In this document: positions 7,388 to 16,917 of the stretch, piece after piece
Numbering within the stretch: position 1 is the first letter of the stretch
Layout: every line of letters begins with the position of its first letter
From: Pirellulaceae bacterium
GTDB taxonomy: Bacteria; Planctomycetota; Planctomycetia; Pirellulales; Pirellulaceae
Reading direction: 5' to 3'
DNA: 44,347 nt
Assembly (NCBI GenBank): GCA_016784735.1
Contig: JADHUC010000057.1
Coordinates: 1 to 44,347 of the forward strand
Program-made: the position numbers and the translations under genes
The notes under the pieces: generated by a model
What the model was told of the DNA's origin: nothing
Seen by the model: only the letters and a program-made list of their open reading frames with translations
Database searches by the model: none

Positions 7388-9421
7388 ATGGAACTGGCGA
7401 TCGTAGATGTCGTGGTTTTTCTAGTGTTCCTTGTGGCCGTGATTGCCGTCGGCATCTCGGTGAGCCGGGACGAGAAAGATAGCGAATCCTATTTCCTCGC
7501 TGGCCGAGGGCTTTCTTGGTGGCTCATCGGGTTTTCGCTCATTGCGGCCAACATCTCGGCCGAGCAGTTCGTGGGAATGTCGGGACAGGCGGCTAGGGAT
7601 TCAATCGGCTTGGCCGTCGCCAGTTACGAGTGGATTGCCGCGGTGACGCTGGTGGCCGTTGCGTTTTTCTTTCTGCCCAAGTTTCTGCGAAGTGGCATTT
7701 ACACGATTCCCGAGTATCTTGAGTACCGCTTCAACCACACGGCGCGGACCATCATGTCGCTGCTGATGGTCGTCATCTACGTCGGTGTGACGATTGCCAC
7801 GGTAATCTATCTGGGGGCCAAAGCCGTTGATCCGCTGTTCACCGGTACGGTCTTCGGGATTCCGTTGGACATCAGCACCCTGTCATGGATCATCGGGATC
7901 GTGGCAGCGATCTACGTAATGGCGGGCGGGCTGAAGGCGTGTGCGTGGGCCGACCTGATTCAAGGGTCCGCCTTGATCGTGGGCGGAGCGGTCATCATGG
8001 TCCTGTCGTTCATGGCGTTGGACAAGCCGGGTGATTTCGAAGGCATCGACGCGGCGGCGGTCCATGAGACCCTGGGCGTCGACCAGAACGACTCCTTCGC
8101 GGAAAAGTTCCAAGTTCTCAAGCAGAAGAAGATGCACATGGTCTTGCCGCGGGAGAATACGTTTCTGCCTTGGACGGCCTTGTTGTTGGGCATCTGGATT
8201 CCCAACTTCTACTACTGGGGGTTGAACCAGTACATCATGCAGCGAACGCTGGGTGCCCAGTCACTGGCACAGGGCCAAAAGGGCATCGTTTTTGCCGCCG
8301 CGCTGAAGCTGGTCATTCCGTTTTTCGTGTGCATTCCCGGCATCATTGCGTTCAGTCTTTACAGCGAGAAGATGCAAGAAAACGCCATGACTGACGAACG
8401 GCTGAACGCGCCGGTTCTGGAACGATTCGACGAGGTCCGGGGAGGCTCGGCGGCGGCGAACAAGGTCTTCCCGTTCGATGGCGACTTCGCTGAACTGCAC
8501 GCGGCCCAAGCGGAAGAGATCCTGGCCTTCAACGTGGCAGTGGCAGGCGTGGAGATTCCCGAAAACGCCGCGCCAGCCGATGTTCGAGCGGCCACGGTCC
8601 AGTTTCTCTCAGAGAAAGATCTGGACTTCAAGAAGAAAGTCGACGAAGGTAAGGAGTTCAGCCTGACCGACTTGAACGCCAAGGCGATCGCGTTGGCCAC
8701 CGGGGAGAATCGTCCTGCCTGGCAACGGATCATTTCCGGCGAGGAATCCGCCGTAGAGAAACAACAGGAACTGATCGGATACGATTACGACGGCGCCTTT
8801 CCTCTACTGATTCGCTATCTGACGCCGCGCGGTTTGAGAGGATTCGTGTTGGCCGCGCTGATGGGAGCAGTGATCAGTTCGCTGGCGTCGATGCTGAACG
8901 CCGCATCCACGATCTTCACGATGGATATCTACCGGGAATACATCAAGAAGGATGCCTCCCAAACCAACCTGGTGTGGGTCGGTCGCATGTGCGTGCCCGT
9001 CTGCGCGGTGATAGGCTGCCTGATCGCACCGGCGCTGGCCGACCCGAAATTCAGGGGTGCGTTCGCCTATATTCAGGAGTTCCAAGGATACGTATCGCCG
9101 GGAGTCTTGACGATTTTCCTGTTCGGCCTATTCGTGCCCCGTTCACCTCGGATGTGCGGCGTGTTGGGATTGGTACTCAGTCCGATCATCTACGGATTGT
9201 TGCACCTGTTTTGGGGCGACTTGGCGTTCCTGAACCGGATGGCAATCACCGTGGGCGCCATCGCGATCGTGTTGGTCGTAGCGACATTGGTATCACCGCT
9301 GAAAGAGCCCGTCTCGCTGCCGACGCAAAGCAAAATCGAATTGAAGTCATCCAGCGGCGCAAAGCTATTCGGACTGGTTGTGGTAGTGGCGACGGCAGTG
9401 CTGTACGTGATCTTCTGGTAG
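7388..9421 (+). CDS. SGLT-type sodium/sugar symporter with enlarged TM7-TM8 loop
   Basis: The protein has 677 residues and belongs to the sodium:solute symporter family, SGLT branch. AAAGGAG sits 5 nt before the ATG. The N-terminal part carries family signatures: SYFLAGRGLSWWLIGFSLIA (residues 35-54), NISAEQFVGMSGQA and YTIPEYLEYRFN. The later SSLASMLNAASTIFTMDIYR is the diagnostic TM8 segment of sugar-type members, which contains Na+-site residues. About 14 membrane helices can be traced. The loop between the helix ending PGIIAFSLY (near 325) and AFPLLIRYL (near 470) has about 145 mostly polar residues, roughly 100 more than usual. The gene converges on galT and galK, so galactose or a related hexose is the likely substrate, as for the Vibrio galactose symporter. 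Substrate choice is inferred from context. Confidence 0.92.
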   Translation: MELAIVDVVVFLVFLVAVIAVGISVSRDEKDSESYFLAGRGLSWWLIGFSLIAANISAEQFVGMSGQAARDSIGLAVASYEWIAAVTLVAVAFFFLPKFLRSGIYTIPEYLEYRFNHTARTIMSLLMVVIYVGVTIATVIYLGAKAVDPLFTGTVFGIPLDISTLSWIIGIVAAIYVMAGGLKACAWADLIQGSALIVGGAVIMVLSFMALDKPGDFEGIDAAAVHETLGVDQNDSFAEKFQVLKQKKMHMVLPRENTFLPWTALLLGIWIPNFYYWGLNQYIMQRTLGAQSLAQGQKGIVFAAALKLVIPFFVCIPGIIAFSLYSEKMQENAMTDERLNAPVLERFDEVRGGSAAANKVFPFDGDFAELHAAQAEEILAFNVAVAGVEIPENAAPADVRAATVQFLSEKDLDFKKKVDEGKEFSLTDLNAKAIALATGENRPAWQRIISGEESAVEKQQELIGYDYDGAFPLLIRYLTPRGLRGFVLAALMGAVISSLASMLNAASTIFTMDIYREYIKKDASQTNLVWVGRMCVPVCAVIGCLIAPALADPKFRGAFAYIQEFQGYVSPGVLTIFLFGLFVPRSPRMCGVLGLVLSPIIYGLLHLFWGDLAFLNRMAITVGAIAIVLVVATLVSPLKEPVSLPTQSKIELKSSSGAKLFGLVVVVATAVLYVIFW

Positions 9422-9464
9422 CCTTTGAGGCTCTCGGTTTCGAACGGTCGCCCTGGCACACGAG

Positions 9465-11766
<2,302 letters not shown>

Positions 11767-11789
11767 GCGATAGAATGGCTCCCTTTAGT

Positions 11790-11818
11790 TTGTCAGTAGA
11801 CATTCGCTAGGGTATTTT
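11790..11818 (+). promoter_or_regulatory. Candidate sigma70-type promoter
   Basis: TTGTCA (11790-11795), a 17-nt spacer and TATTTT (11813-11818) lie in the 80-nt divergent gap, ending 28 nt before the ATG of the small membrane protein. This is a good match to a housekeeping consensus. Planctomycete promoters are poorly defined, so this is tentative. The galK promoter must lie in the same gap on the other strand. Confidence 0.4.
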
Positions 11819-11846
11819 CTTTCCCGCTTTCCATCAAGGTGGTCCA

Positions 11847-12157
11847 ATGAGCGGAACTGAGGAAGACAAACAGGCCGAAGACCAGGCCCCGGAAGGGATG
11901 ACTGGGCGGAAGACGTATAACATCGTCAGCGACACAGTCACTGGTCCGAACGTCCGCCTGAAAGACAACGTTATTCAGGGAATCGTGATTCTGGTCTGCC
12001 TGGTCCTCGGAGCGGGGATCGGCGCTATTGTCGTGTCTGATCGAATTCCCGGAGCGTTGGTTGCGGCTTTATCGGCCTGCTGGTCGGGTTGTTCGGCAGC
12101 GGCCTCTTCTTGATGGTCTTCCGAGCCATCATGCACATGCGCGGCCGACACGACTAG
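11847..12157 (+). CDS. Small two-TM membrane protein, frame broken by a 1-nt deletion
   Basis: As written, the frame from ATG 11847 stops at 12113 and its last 17 residues are unlike protein (ALSACWSGCSAAASS). Adding one base near 12063 joins it to the other frame, which runs to TAG at 12155-12157. That frame reads GFIGLLVGLFGSGLFLMVFR and then AIMHMRGRHD, a clean second membrane helix with Gly-zipper spacing and a basic end. The repaired protein has about 103 residues: a charged cytosolic start with KTYNIVSDTVTGPNVRLKDN, a first helix (GIVILVCLVLGAGIGAIVV), a short turn and the second helix. The function is unknown. The downstream oxidoreductase begins 65 nt later. The lesion could be a real mutation or a sequencing error. 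Confidence 0.7.
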
Positions 12158-12222
12158 TCCGGCCTGTATGTGGACACGAGATCCTTGCTCACGGATCGGC
12201 CCTCTTACCGCATGGAGAGACT

Positions 12223-13230
12223 ATGGAACCCGTTGGTTATGGCATCGTCGGTTTGGGACAAGTCGCAATGAAGGGGCATATCCCGGAACTGCTCAGGATT
12301 CCCGAGACACATATCACGGCCCTTTGTGACCTTAGCGGCGAGGCGCTTGCTCAGGCCGCCAGTTTGGTCGCTGGCGCGAAGACGTATGACGACTTCGACG
12401 CCATGCTTGAGGACGAAGATGTCGAAGTGGTCCTGATCGCCACGCCGAACTGGCTGCACGCCGAACAGGCCATTCGTGCCTTCAAAGCGGGCAAGCACGT
12501 GTTTCTCGAAAAGCCTATCGGCGTGGACCTCGACGAGTGCGATGCGATCCTGCGGGCGTGGTCCGACAGTGGGCGGCTTTTGCAGATCGGCCATGAGCTT
12601 CGCCATGCCAACCTGATGCGGGCCATGCGCGAGAAGATCGACGAAGGTATGATCGGCCAGGTCCAGATGGTGGTCGTGCAGGAATATCGCTTCCCCTTGC
12701 TCCCCGGATGGCGTCAGACCGCCAAGACGGGCGGCGTGATGCTCGAGAAGAACTCGCACTTCTTCGATCTATTCAACTGGTTGGCCGACGCGCCAGCGAG
12801 TCGCGTCATGGCCGCCGGCGGCAACAACGTGAACAAAGAGTCACCGTTGATCGATCATTGTTTCGTCACTGTGGAGTACGAAAACAGTGTCCGAGCAGCG
12901 TTAGTGATGTGCTTGTTTGCCGAGCACGGCAGCCAACTGACCATCGACGTCGTGGGGGACAAGGGTCGGCTGATCGCCCTTGCCCAGGACCAGAAACTGA
13001 CCTTCTACAGTCGCCAGGACGAGACGCCCGTAGAGTGGTCCTTCGAGCCCGGCGCCGATGGTGGCTTCCACATGGGATTCAAGACCGAGCACGAATCCTT
13101 CGTGCGCAGCCTCCGCGAAGGCAAACCCGTCGTCTCGAACGGCCCGGAGGCCCGCGAGACGATGCGAGTCGCCTTGGCCGCGGAACGCGCCGTCCGCGAC
13201 GGGACGATCGTCGATTTGCTGCCGGAGTAA
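12223..13230 (+). CDS. Gfo/Idh/MocA-family NAD(P)-dependent oxidoreductase
   Basis: The protein has 335 residues. The N-terminal Rossmann fold begins GYGIVGLGQVA (residues 5-15) and continues with ALCDLSGEAL, where the acidic D points to NAD preference. The family motif EKPIGV (96-101) carries the catalytic-site Lys. The C-terminal alpha/beta domain includes GWRQTAKTGGVMLEKNSHFFD (split as GWRQTAKTGG and VMLEKNSHFFD), with the His/Asp usually near the sugar. The start at 12223 is supported by GGAGAG 3-8 nt upstream and by the Rossmann fold beginning there; a longer in-frame upstream extension runs through the preceding gene and is not real. These enzymes oxidise or reduce sugars and inositols. 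Position beside galK-galT suggests sugar use, but the substrate is unknown. The 3' flank carries a large palindromic repeat. Confidence 0.92.
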   Translation: MEPVGYGIVGLGQVAMKGHIPELLRIPETHITALCDLSGEALAQAASLVAGAKTYDDFDAMLEDEDVEVVLIATPNWLHAEQAIRAFKAGKHVFLEKPIGVDLDECDAILRAWSDSGRLLQIGHELRHANLMRAMREKIDEGMIGQVQMVVVQEYRFPLLPGWRQTAKTGGVMLEKNSHFFDLFNWLADAPASRVMAAGGNNVNKESPLIDHCFVTVEYENSVRAALVMCLFAEHGSQLTIDVVGDKGRLIALAQDQKLTFYSRQDETPVEWSFEPGADGGFHMGFKTEHESFVRSLREGKPVVSNGPEARETMRVALAAERAVRDGTIVDLLPE

Positions 13231-13251
13231 TCAGACTCCTGCCCGGATTAC

Positions 13252-13426
13252 GGCAGGGGAATGGTCCATAAGGCGAGCGGCAGATGATAATATACCAAAG
13301 TAGCAGGCACACTCCGTGTGCCGTCCGCTTGCGGCTACGGCACACGGAGTGTGCCTGCTACTTTCCAAGAGGCAACATCTCAAACGCCGCTCGCCTAATC
13401 TATTCCCTTGCCCCCATTCCCCTGCC
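13252..13426. repeat. Nested palindromic repeat element between convergent genes
   Basis: Three inverted repeats share one centre. The inner pair is a perfect 28-bp stem (13297-13324 with 13337-13364) around a 12-nt loop that can itself pair (CCGCTTGCGG). The middle pair is AGGCGAGCGGC (13271-13281) with its complement (13386-13396). The outer pair is GGCAGGGGAATGG (13252-13264) with its complement (13414-13426). The right outer arm lies inside the caspase-like gene and supplies its last codons and stop. The inner stem looks like a short mobile palindrome that landed in, or evolved with, an older palindromic element. It could terminate both convergent transcripts. Confidence 0.85.
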
Positions 13427-14563
13427 GTTCTCTGGCTTCGCAGCTTTGGACTCACCATTGCCCGCCGACTTGAGTTCCTCGTACAGCCGGGCAAGCTCGA
13501 CCATCAGCGGCTCGAGTTTGGCGTAGTACTCGTCCGGATTTGTCGTCTCGCCCTTTGATTGCCGTAGTTCAGCAATCTGCCGCTCCAGGGCGTCTCGACG
13601 GCGGCGGACAGCAGGCGGCATCTCGGCTTCTTGTGCATTGGGAACTAGATGAAACAGACGAGCAAGCTGGCCATCGACGGTGGTCTCGTCCTTTGCCTGC
13701 CGGACTGCGCGAGTACCCTGGTACCAATCTGCCGGCGTACCGAGCCCGTCGCCGTTGTCGTCCAACAGCGCCGTTTCCGTGGCGAGCCGTCCTTCCTGCT
13801 CGTAGAATTCCTGAGTCTTGCGGGAGGCGAGCAAGAAGGCTTCCAGCAATGATGTTTGCTCGTCCTTGTCCAGATCGGCCGATTCTTGAGTCATGGCGGC
13901 GGAGAGGTGGTCGCCGAATCGAGCGAAATTCAATTCATAGCCGCTCTTGGTGGCCGAAATGACCACACGATTTTCGGCGGACAACCGGTTGATGAACGGC
14001 GCGCTGGACGACGCGCAGTTGATCACGACCAGCGGGCGTTTGAACGGCTGAAGCCATTCGGCCAACTCGGTACCCGTTACGTCCGGACCCCGGAGATTGA
14101 ACTTCGCCTTGCGGCCGTCGAACGTCCCGTGACCGATCAGGACAAGCCAGAGTGCCGCTTCGATATCCTTCGGCTCGTCGCGTAACACCTCTGCCAGCCG
14201 ATCGCGGTCTGACGTCGTGTCGGGTGATTCCCGTCCCAGGCGCACGCATTTGGCGTCGGCTTGACGGGCGGCGGTTTCCCAACGATCGGCCCAGGCGTCG
14301 AATTGGCGCTGGTACTCCGCCGCGCCAGGCGCACCCACAACAACGACAAGCGTGGGTTGTTCCGCCGCTTGAGCGCCCAAGGCGGCGAGGAAGATCGTCA
14401 GTGCGGTCAGGCAGCCAACAACTTCCTCGTTTAACCCGAAGCCGGAGGCGATGGCGGGCGCCGCGCGTGGACGATCCATTCTACTGCCCGCCATCGCCTC
14501 CGGCTTCGGGTTAAACGACAACGCGCCATGTCGACGGAAAGTGAAAAACCCTGTCACGCTCAC
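13400..14563 (-). CDS. Exported caspase-like (clan CD) cysteine protease
   Basis: The protein has 387 residues from the GTG at 14563. That start overlaps the previous stop as GTGA and has GGAGGGG 6 nt upstream, like other junctions in this operon; longer ATG starts (14578, 14659) are less likely. A caspase/C13-like fold is suggested by LVLIGHGTFDG (His145) and, about 38 residues later after a beta strand, LVVINCASSSAPF (Cys183). These are the expected His/Cys dyad; VVISATKSG and the region near YELNFARFGD follow as in such folds. Residues 16-46 come from a 92-bp palindromic element, and the hydrophobic export segment CLTALTIFLAALGAQA lies just after it (about 50-66). The C-terminal tail is a charged helix (about 300-375), and its last residues (NGRGMGARE) are encoded by another repeat. 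It is the last gene of the MoxR operon. Protease activity is predicted, not shown. Confidence 0.78.
   Translation of the reverse strand: MSVTGFFTFRRHGALSFNPKPEAMAGSRMDRPRAAPAIASGFGLNEEVVGCLTALTIFLAALGAQAAEQPTLVVVVGAPGAAEYQRQFDAWADRWETAARQADAKCVRLGRESPDTTSDRDRLAEVLRDEPKDIEAALWLVLIGHGTFDGRKAKFNLRGPDVTGTELAEWLQPFKRPLVVINCASSSAPFINRLSAENRVVISATKSGYELNFARFGDHLSAAMTQESADLDKDEQTSLLEAFLLASRKTQEFYEQEGRLATETALLDDNGDGLGTPADWYQGTRAVRQAKDETTVDGQLARLFHLVPNAQEAEMPPAVRRRRDALERQIAELRQSKGETTNPDEYYAKLEPLMVELARLYEELKSAGNGESKAAKPENGRGMGARE
14427..14518. mobile_element. 92-bp palindromic MITE/REPIN-like element, copy 1
   Basis: Perfect 33-bp inverted arms (14427-14459 and 14486-14518) surround a 26-nt core. The ends read TCGTTTAACCCGAAGC. 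The same 92-bp element, with 30-bp perfect arms and a related core (GGATCGTCCAC shared), lies at 24716-24807 in the opposite orientation. No transposase is encoded and no clear target-site duplication could be seen. Here it sits in frame inside the signal-peptide region of the caspase-like gene. Confidence 0.88.
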
Positions 14564-16917
14564 GGCAGGCCCCTCCATCGTCTGAGGCCCCATTCTGTCA
14601 ATAGGCAACAGATGGCGAAAAGGAATATGGCTGGCTGGTGCCACAGGGGATATACCCACGGTTCGGTGATTGGGATTTTGCGGTTCGGCAAGCCGGTCAC
14701 GAACTCATCCAGTTGATTCGGTTCGACCATTTCGCCCCCCGTCTCCCGCGCGATGCGTTCCAGCAGCGCAAGATCCGGCGAGAGTCGACGGAACTCGCTC
14801 GCCGCCGGTTCCGCCGTCCAGCCTGTCTTGACCACGCCGATTTCGTGCCCATCCGGCGCCGCGACCGTCACCTTGGCGCGATAGGCGCCGGGCTCGTTTG
14901 CACCGCACTTCGCCACGTACATACCTGCCTGCTGTTGACTGGAATCCGCTCTCAGCTTTTGCTGCTTTCCGTCCGGTGTAGTTACCTCCATTTCCACTGC
15001 CACATTGTCCATGGGAAGGAACTGGGAATCGCTGACATTCACGCGTATTTCCACGGGATCGGTAGATTTTCCCGTTGTCTTGCGAACGTCCACCTCGACT
15101 CGCCGTGGCACTTCGGCGACGAGCCATCGGATCATCTGCCGCCAGGCACGCGCGAGGTCGTCTTCTTCGTCCAATTGCCGCCCAAGCCCCCATTGCCACA
15201 TGTCGCCGATCATCAGCGCAGCGGCGCGACCTTTGCCGAAACGCTGCGAAACGAGTGCCGGATGACGTTTGCCGTTCTGATCCGTCGCTTCGGCCAGAAT
15301 CGATGCACCCGGCTTGATTCCGCTTATCTGATTCAACGTATCAAACACCGGCATCGCGTCGAAACGTTCCTTCTCGGCTTCTTCTGTCTCGCGCAGCCGT
15401 GTCCAGGGTTGGAGCCATCCTTCGCAAGTGAGCGTGAGTTGATAGCGAGCATCTTGCGTGGCCGCCGGCTGTCGATCCAGGTAAACCGGTAGAAGCTCAC
15501 CTACGGGTGTACGCGCGAACTCGCCCTGCCGAAACGATTCGGCACCGCCTAACATCAACAGTCCGCCGCCGCGGCGACTGACGTATCGCTGGATCAACAG
15601 CAGTTGGTCCTGTGTGAAGTAGGCGGCTTCCAGGTCGTCCAAGATGATCGCGTGGTACGGGAACAGCTCGTCGGCGGTTGTTGGGAAACCGTCGCGCAGT
15701 TCCGCATCGTCTTGCGTACCGAGTCGAATCAGAACCGGCTCGTCATACTGCTCCGCTTCCTCGTCGTCCTGGTTGGAGAAGCCACGGTAAAGCGGATTGG
15801 TCGTCTCGCCCGTGCGCCCCAGGTAAGCAAACTTGGGCTCGCGTTTGGCGATACGGATTAAGCCGACCAATTTGACCTCGCCATCCTTGGCCAACGCGCG
15901 GCGGAGGAACTTGAACTCCCAGTTGGGACGCCCCGACACGTACAGCACGCGATAGGGCCCTTTCGGCCGTTCGACACACGCCAGCTTTGTGTTATTGGCC
16001 AACGTGGCCTCGACGGGTTCTTTCTCTGTTGATGGGTCAAGTTGCCAACGCTCCGAGTTCGACACGGCTCGTACCTGATAGAAGTGGACACCGGAACCGT
16101 CGGGCCGCACGCGGAATCGAACGGTGTGTGGTTCGCCTTCGTCGGCTTCGACCGTCTGTTCCTCGAGCTGCTCGCCCTGCTCGTCCAGCAACTGGACCGC
16201 AAGCTTCTCGTCGCCGTAGCCTGCTGCGGTCACGTCAGCCCGTATCGTCACCGGGCTCTGCTCGAAATTGGTTTGGCTGACGGACACGGGGCCGATGCTC
16301 ACGTCCTTGACTTCCGCCTCGGTGCCTAATGGTACGGGATAGATGGGTGGTAGTCCGGAGAAGTCAATCTGATCGTCGGCCCAATCGGTGGCGTTGCCGT
16401 CGGTGAAAACGAGTACGCCGGCCAAAGGTCGACCTCCGTAGCGTTTCCCGATCGTGGACAACGCCGTTTTCAAACACGACGCATCTCCCGATCCGTCAAG
16501 TTCCGCCAAATCATCCAGCGAGCGAAGCCGTTGAGCAAATCGGTAACGCCGAACGTCGAAGTCCTGACTCAAACGCGTTTGCCACCCCGTGTCTTGGGCC
16601 ACCAGTTCGCGAGCCATTTGCGCCCGAGTCCGTCCGCTGCCGGGGTCGCGGATTTGGAGGCTCTGGCTATCGTCCACCAGCAGTGCAAATAGATTCGCGC
16701 CGGGACGCGGGCGCATGCCGCTCCACAGCGGCTCGATCAGACACGCCGCTAGGGCAAGCACAGCAAGCGTCTTGAACAGAGCGGCCAAACACCTCACGAC
16801 GAGCGAAGCCGGAGCACGTCGGTAGCTCCATACGACCGCGGTCACGGCCGCCAAGCTGACTGCCAAGGCCAGCCAAACCCAAGCCGGGGCTCCCCAATAA
16901 AGTGATGCGAGACTCAT
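14560..16917 (-). CDS. Membrane protein with VWA-like and GATase1-like domains
   Basis: The protein has 785 residues. Two N-terminal membrane helices (about 10-30 and 43-62) precede a VWA-like domain whose metal site reads VDDSQS (D82, S84, S86) with a later VLVFTDGNATDW. Ig-like beta regions follow (about 200-310). A class I glutamine amidotransferase-like fold comes next (RPNWEFKFLRRAL, YHAIILDDLEA, YVSRRGGGLLMLGG), without a visible catalytic Cys, so it is probably a binding module. A second beta region and a C-terminal membrane helix (WHQPAIFLFAICCLLTEWG) end the protein. The bulk should face the periplasm. ATGA overlap links it to the DUF4175-like gene upstream, and GTGA links it to the caspase-like gene downstream. 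Such proteins are found with BatA-type genes in planctomycetes. The molecular role is unknown. Confidence 0.87.
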   Translation of the reverse strand: MSLASLYWGAPAWVWLALAVSLAAVTAVVWSYRRAPASLVVRCLAALFKTLAVLALAACLIEPLWSGMRPRPGANLFALLVDDSQSLQIRDPGSGRTRAQMARELVAQDTGWQTRLSQDFDVRRYRFAQRLRSLDDLAELDGSGDASCLKTALSTIGKRYGGRPLAGVLVFTDGNATDWADDQIDFSGLPPIYPVPLGTEAEVKDVSIGPVSVSQTNFEQSPVTIRADVTAAGYGDEKLAVQLLDEQGEQLEEQTVEADEGEPHTVRFRVRPDGSGVHFYQVRAVSNSERWQLDPSTEKEPVEATLANNTKLACVERPKGPYRVLYVSGRPNWEFKFLRRALAKDGEVKLVGLIRIAKREPKFAYLGRTGETTNPLYRGFSNQDDEEAEQYDEPVLIRLGTQDDAELRDGFPTTADELFPYHAIILDDLEAAYFTQDQLLLIQRYVSRRGGGLLMLGGAESFRQGEFARTPVGELLPVYLDRQPAATQDARYQLTLTCEGWLQPWTRLRETEEAEKERFDAMPVFDTLNQISGIKPGASILAEATDQNGKRHPALVSQRFGKGRAAALMIGDMWQWGLGRQLDEEDDLARAWRQMIRWLVAEVPRRVEVDVRKTTGKSTDPVEIRVNVSDSQFLPMDNVAVEMEVTTPDGKQQKLRADSSQQQAGMYVAKCGANEPGAYRAKVTVAAPDGHEIGVVKTGWTAEPAASEFRRLSPDLALLERIARETGGEMVEPNQLDEFVTGLPNRKIPITEPWVYPLWHQPAIFLFAICCLLTEWGLRRWRGLP

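Noticed and set aside
12028-12222. Upstream extension of the Gfo/Idh/MocA gene
   Set aside because: The Rossmann fold begins at 12223, with GGAGAG just upstream; the extension overlaps the small membrane-protein gene in another frame.
13252-13426. CRISPR-like reading of the repeated arms
   Set aside because: The arms are inverted rather than direct and there are no spacers of even length.
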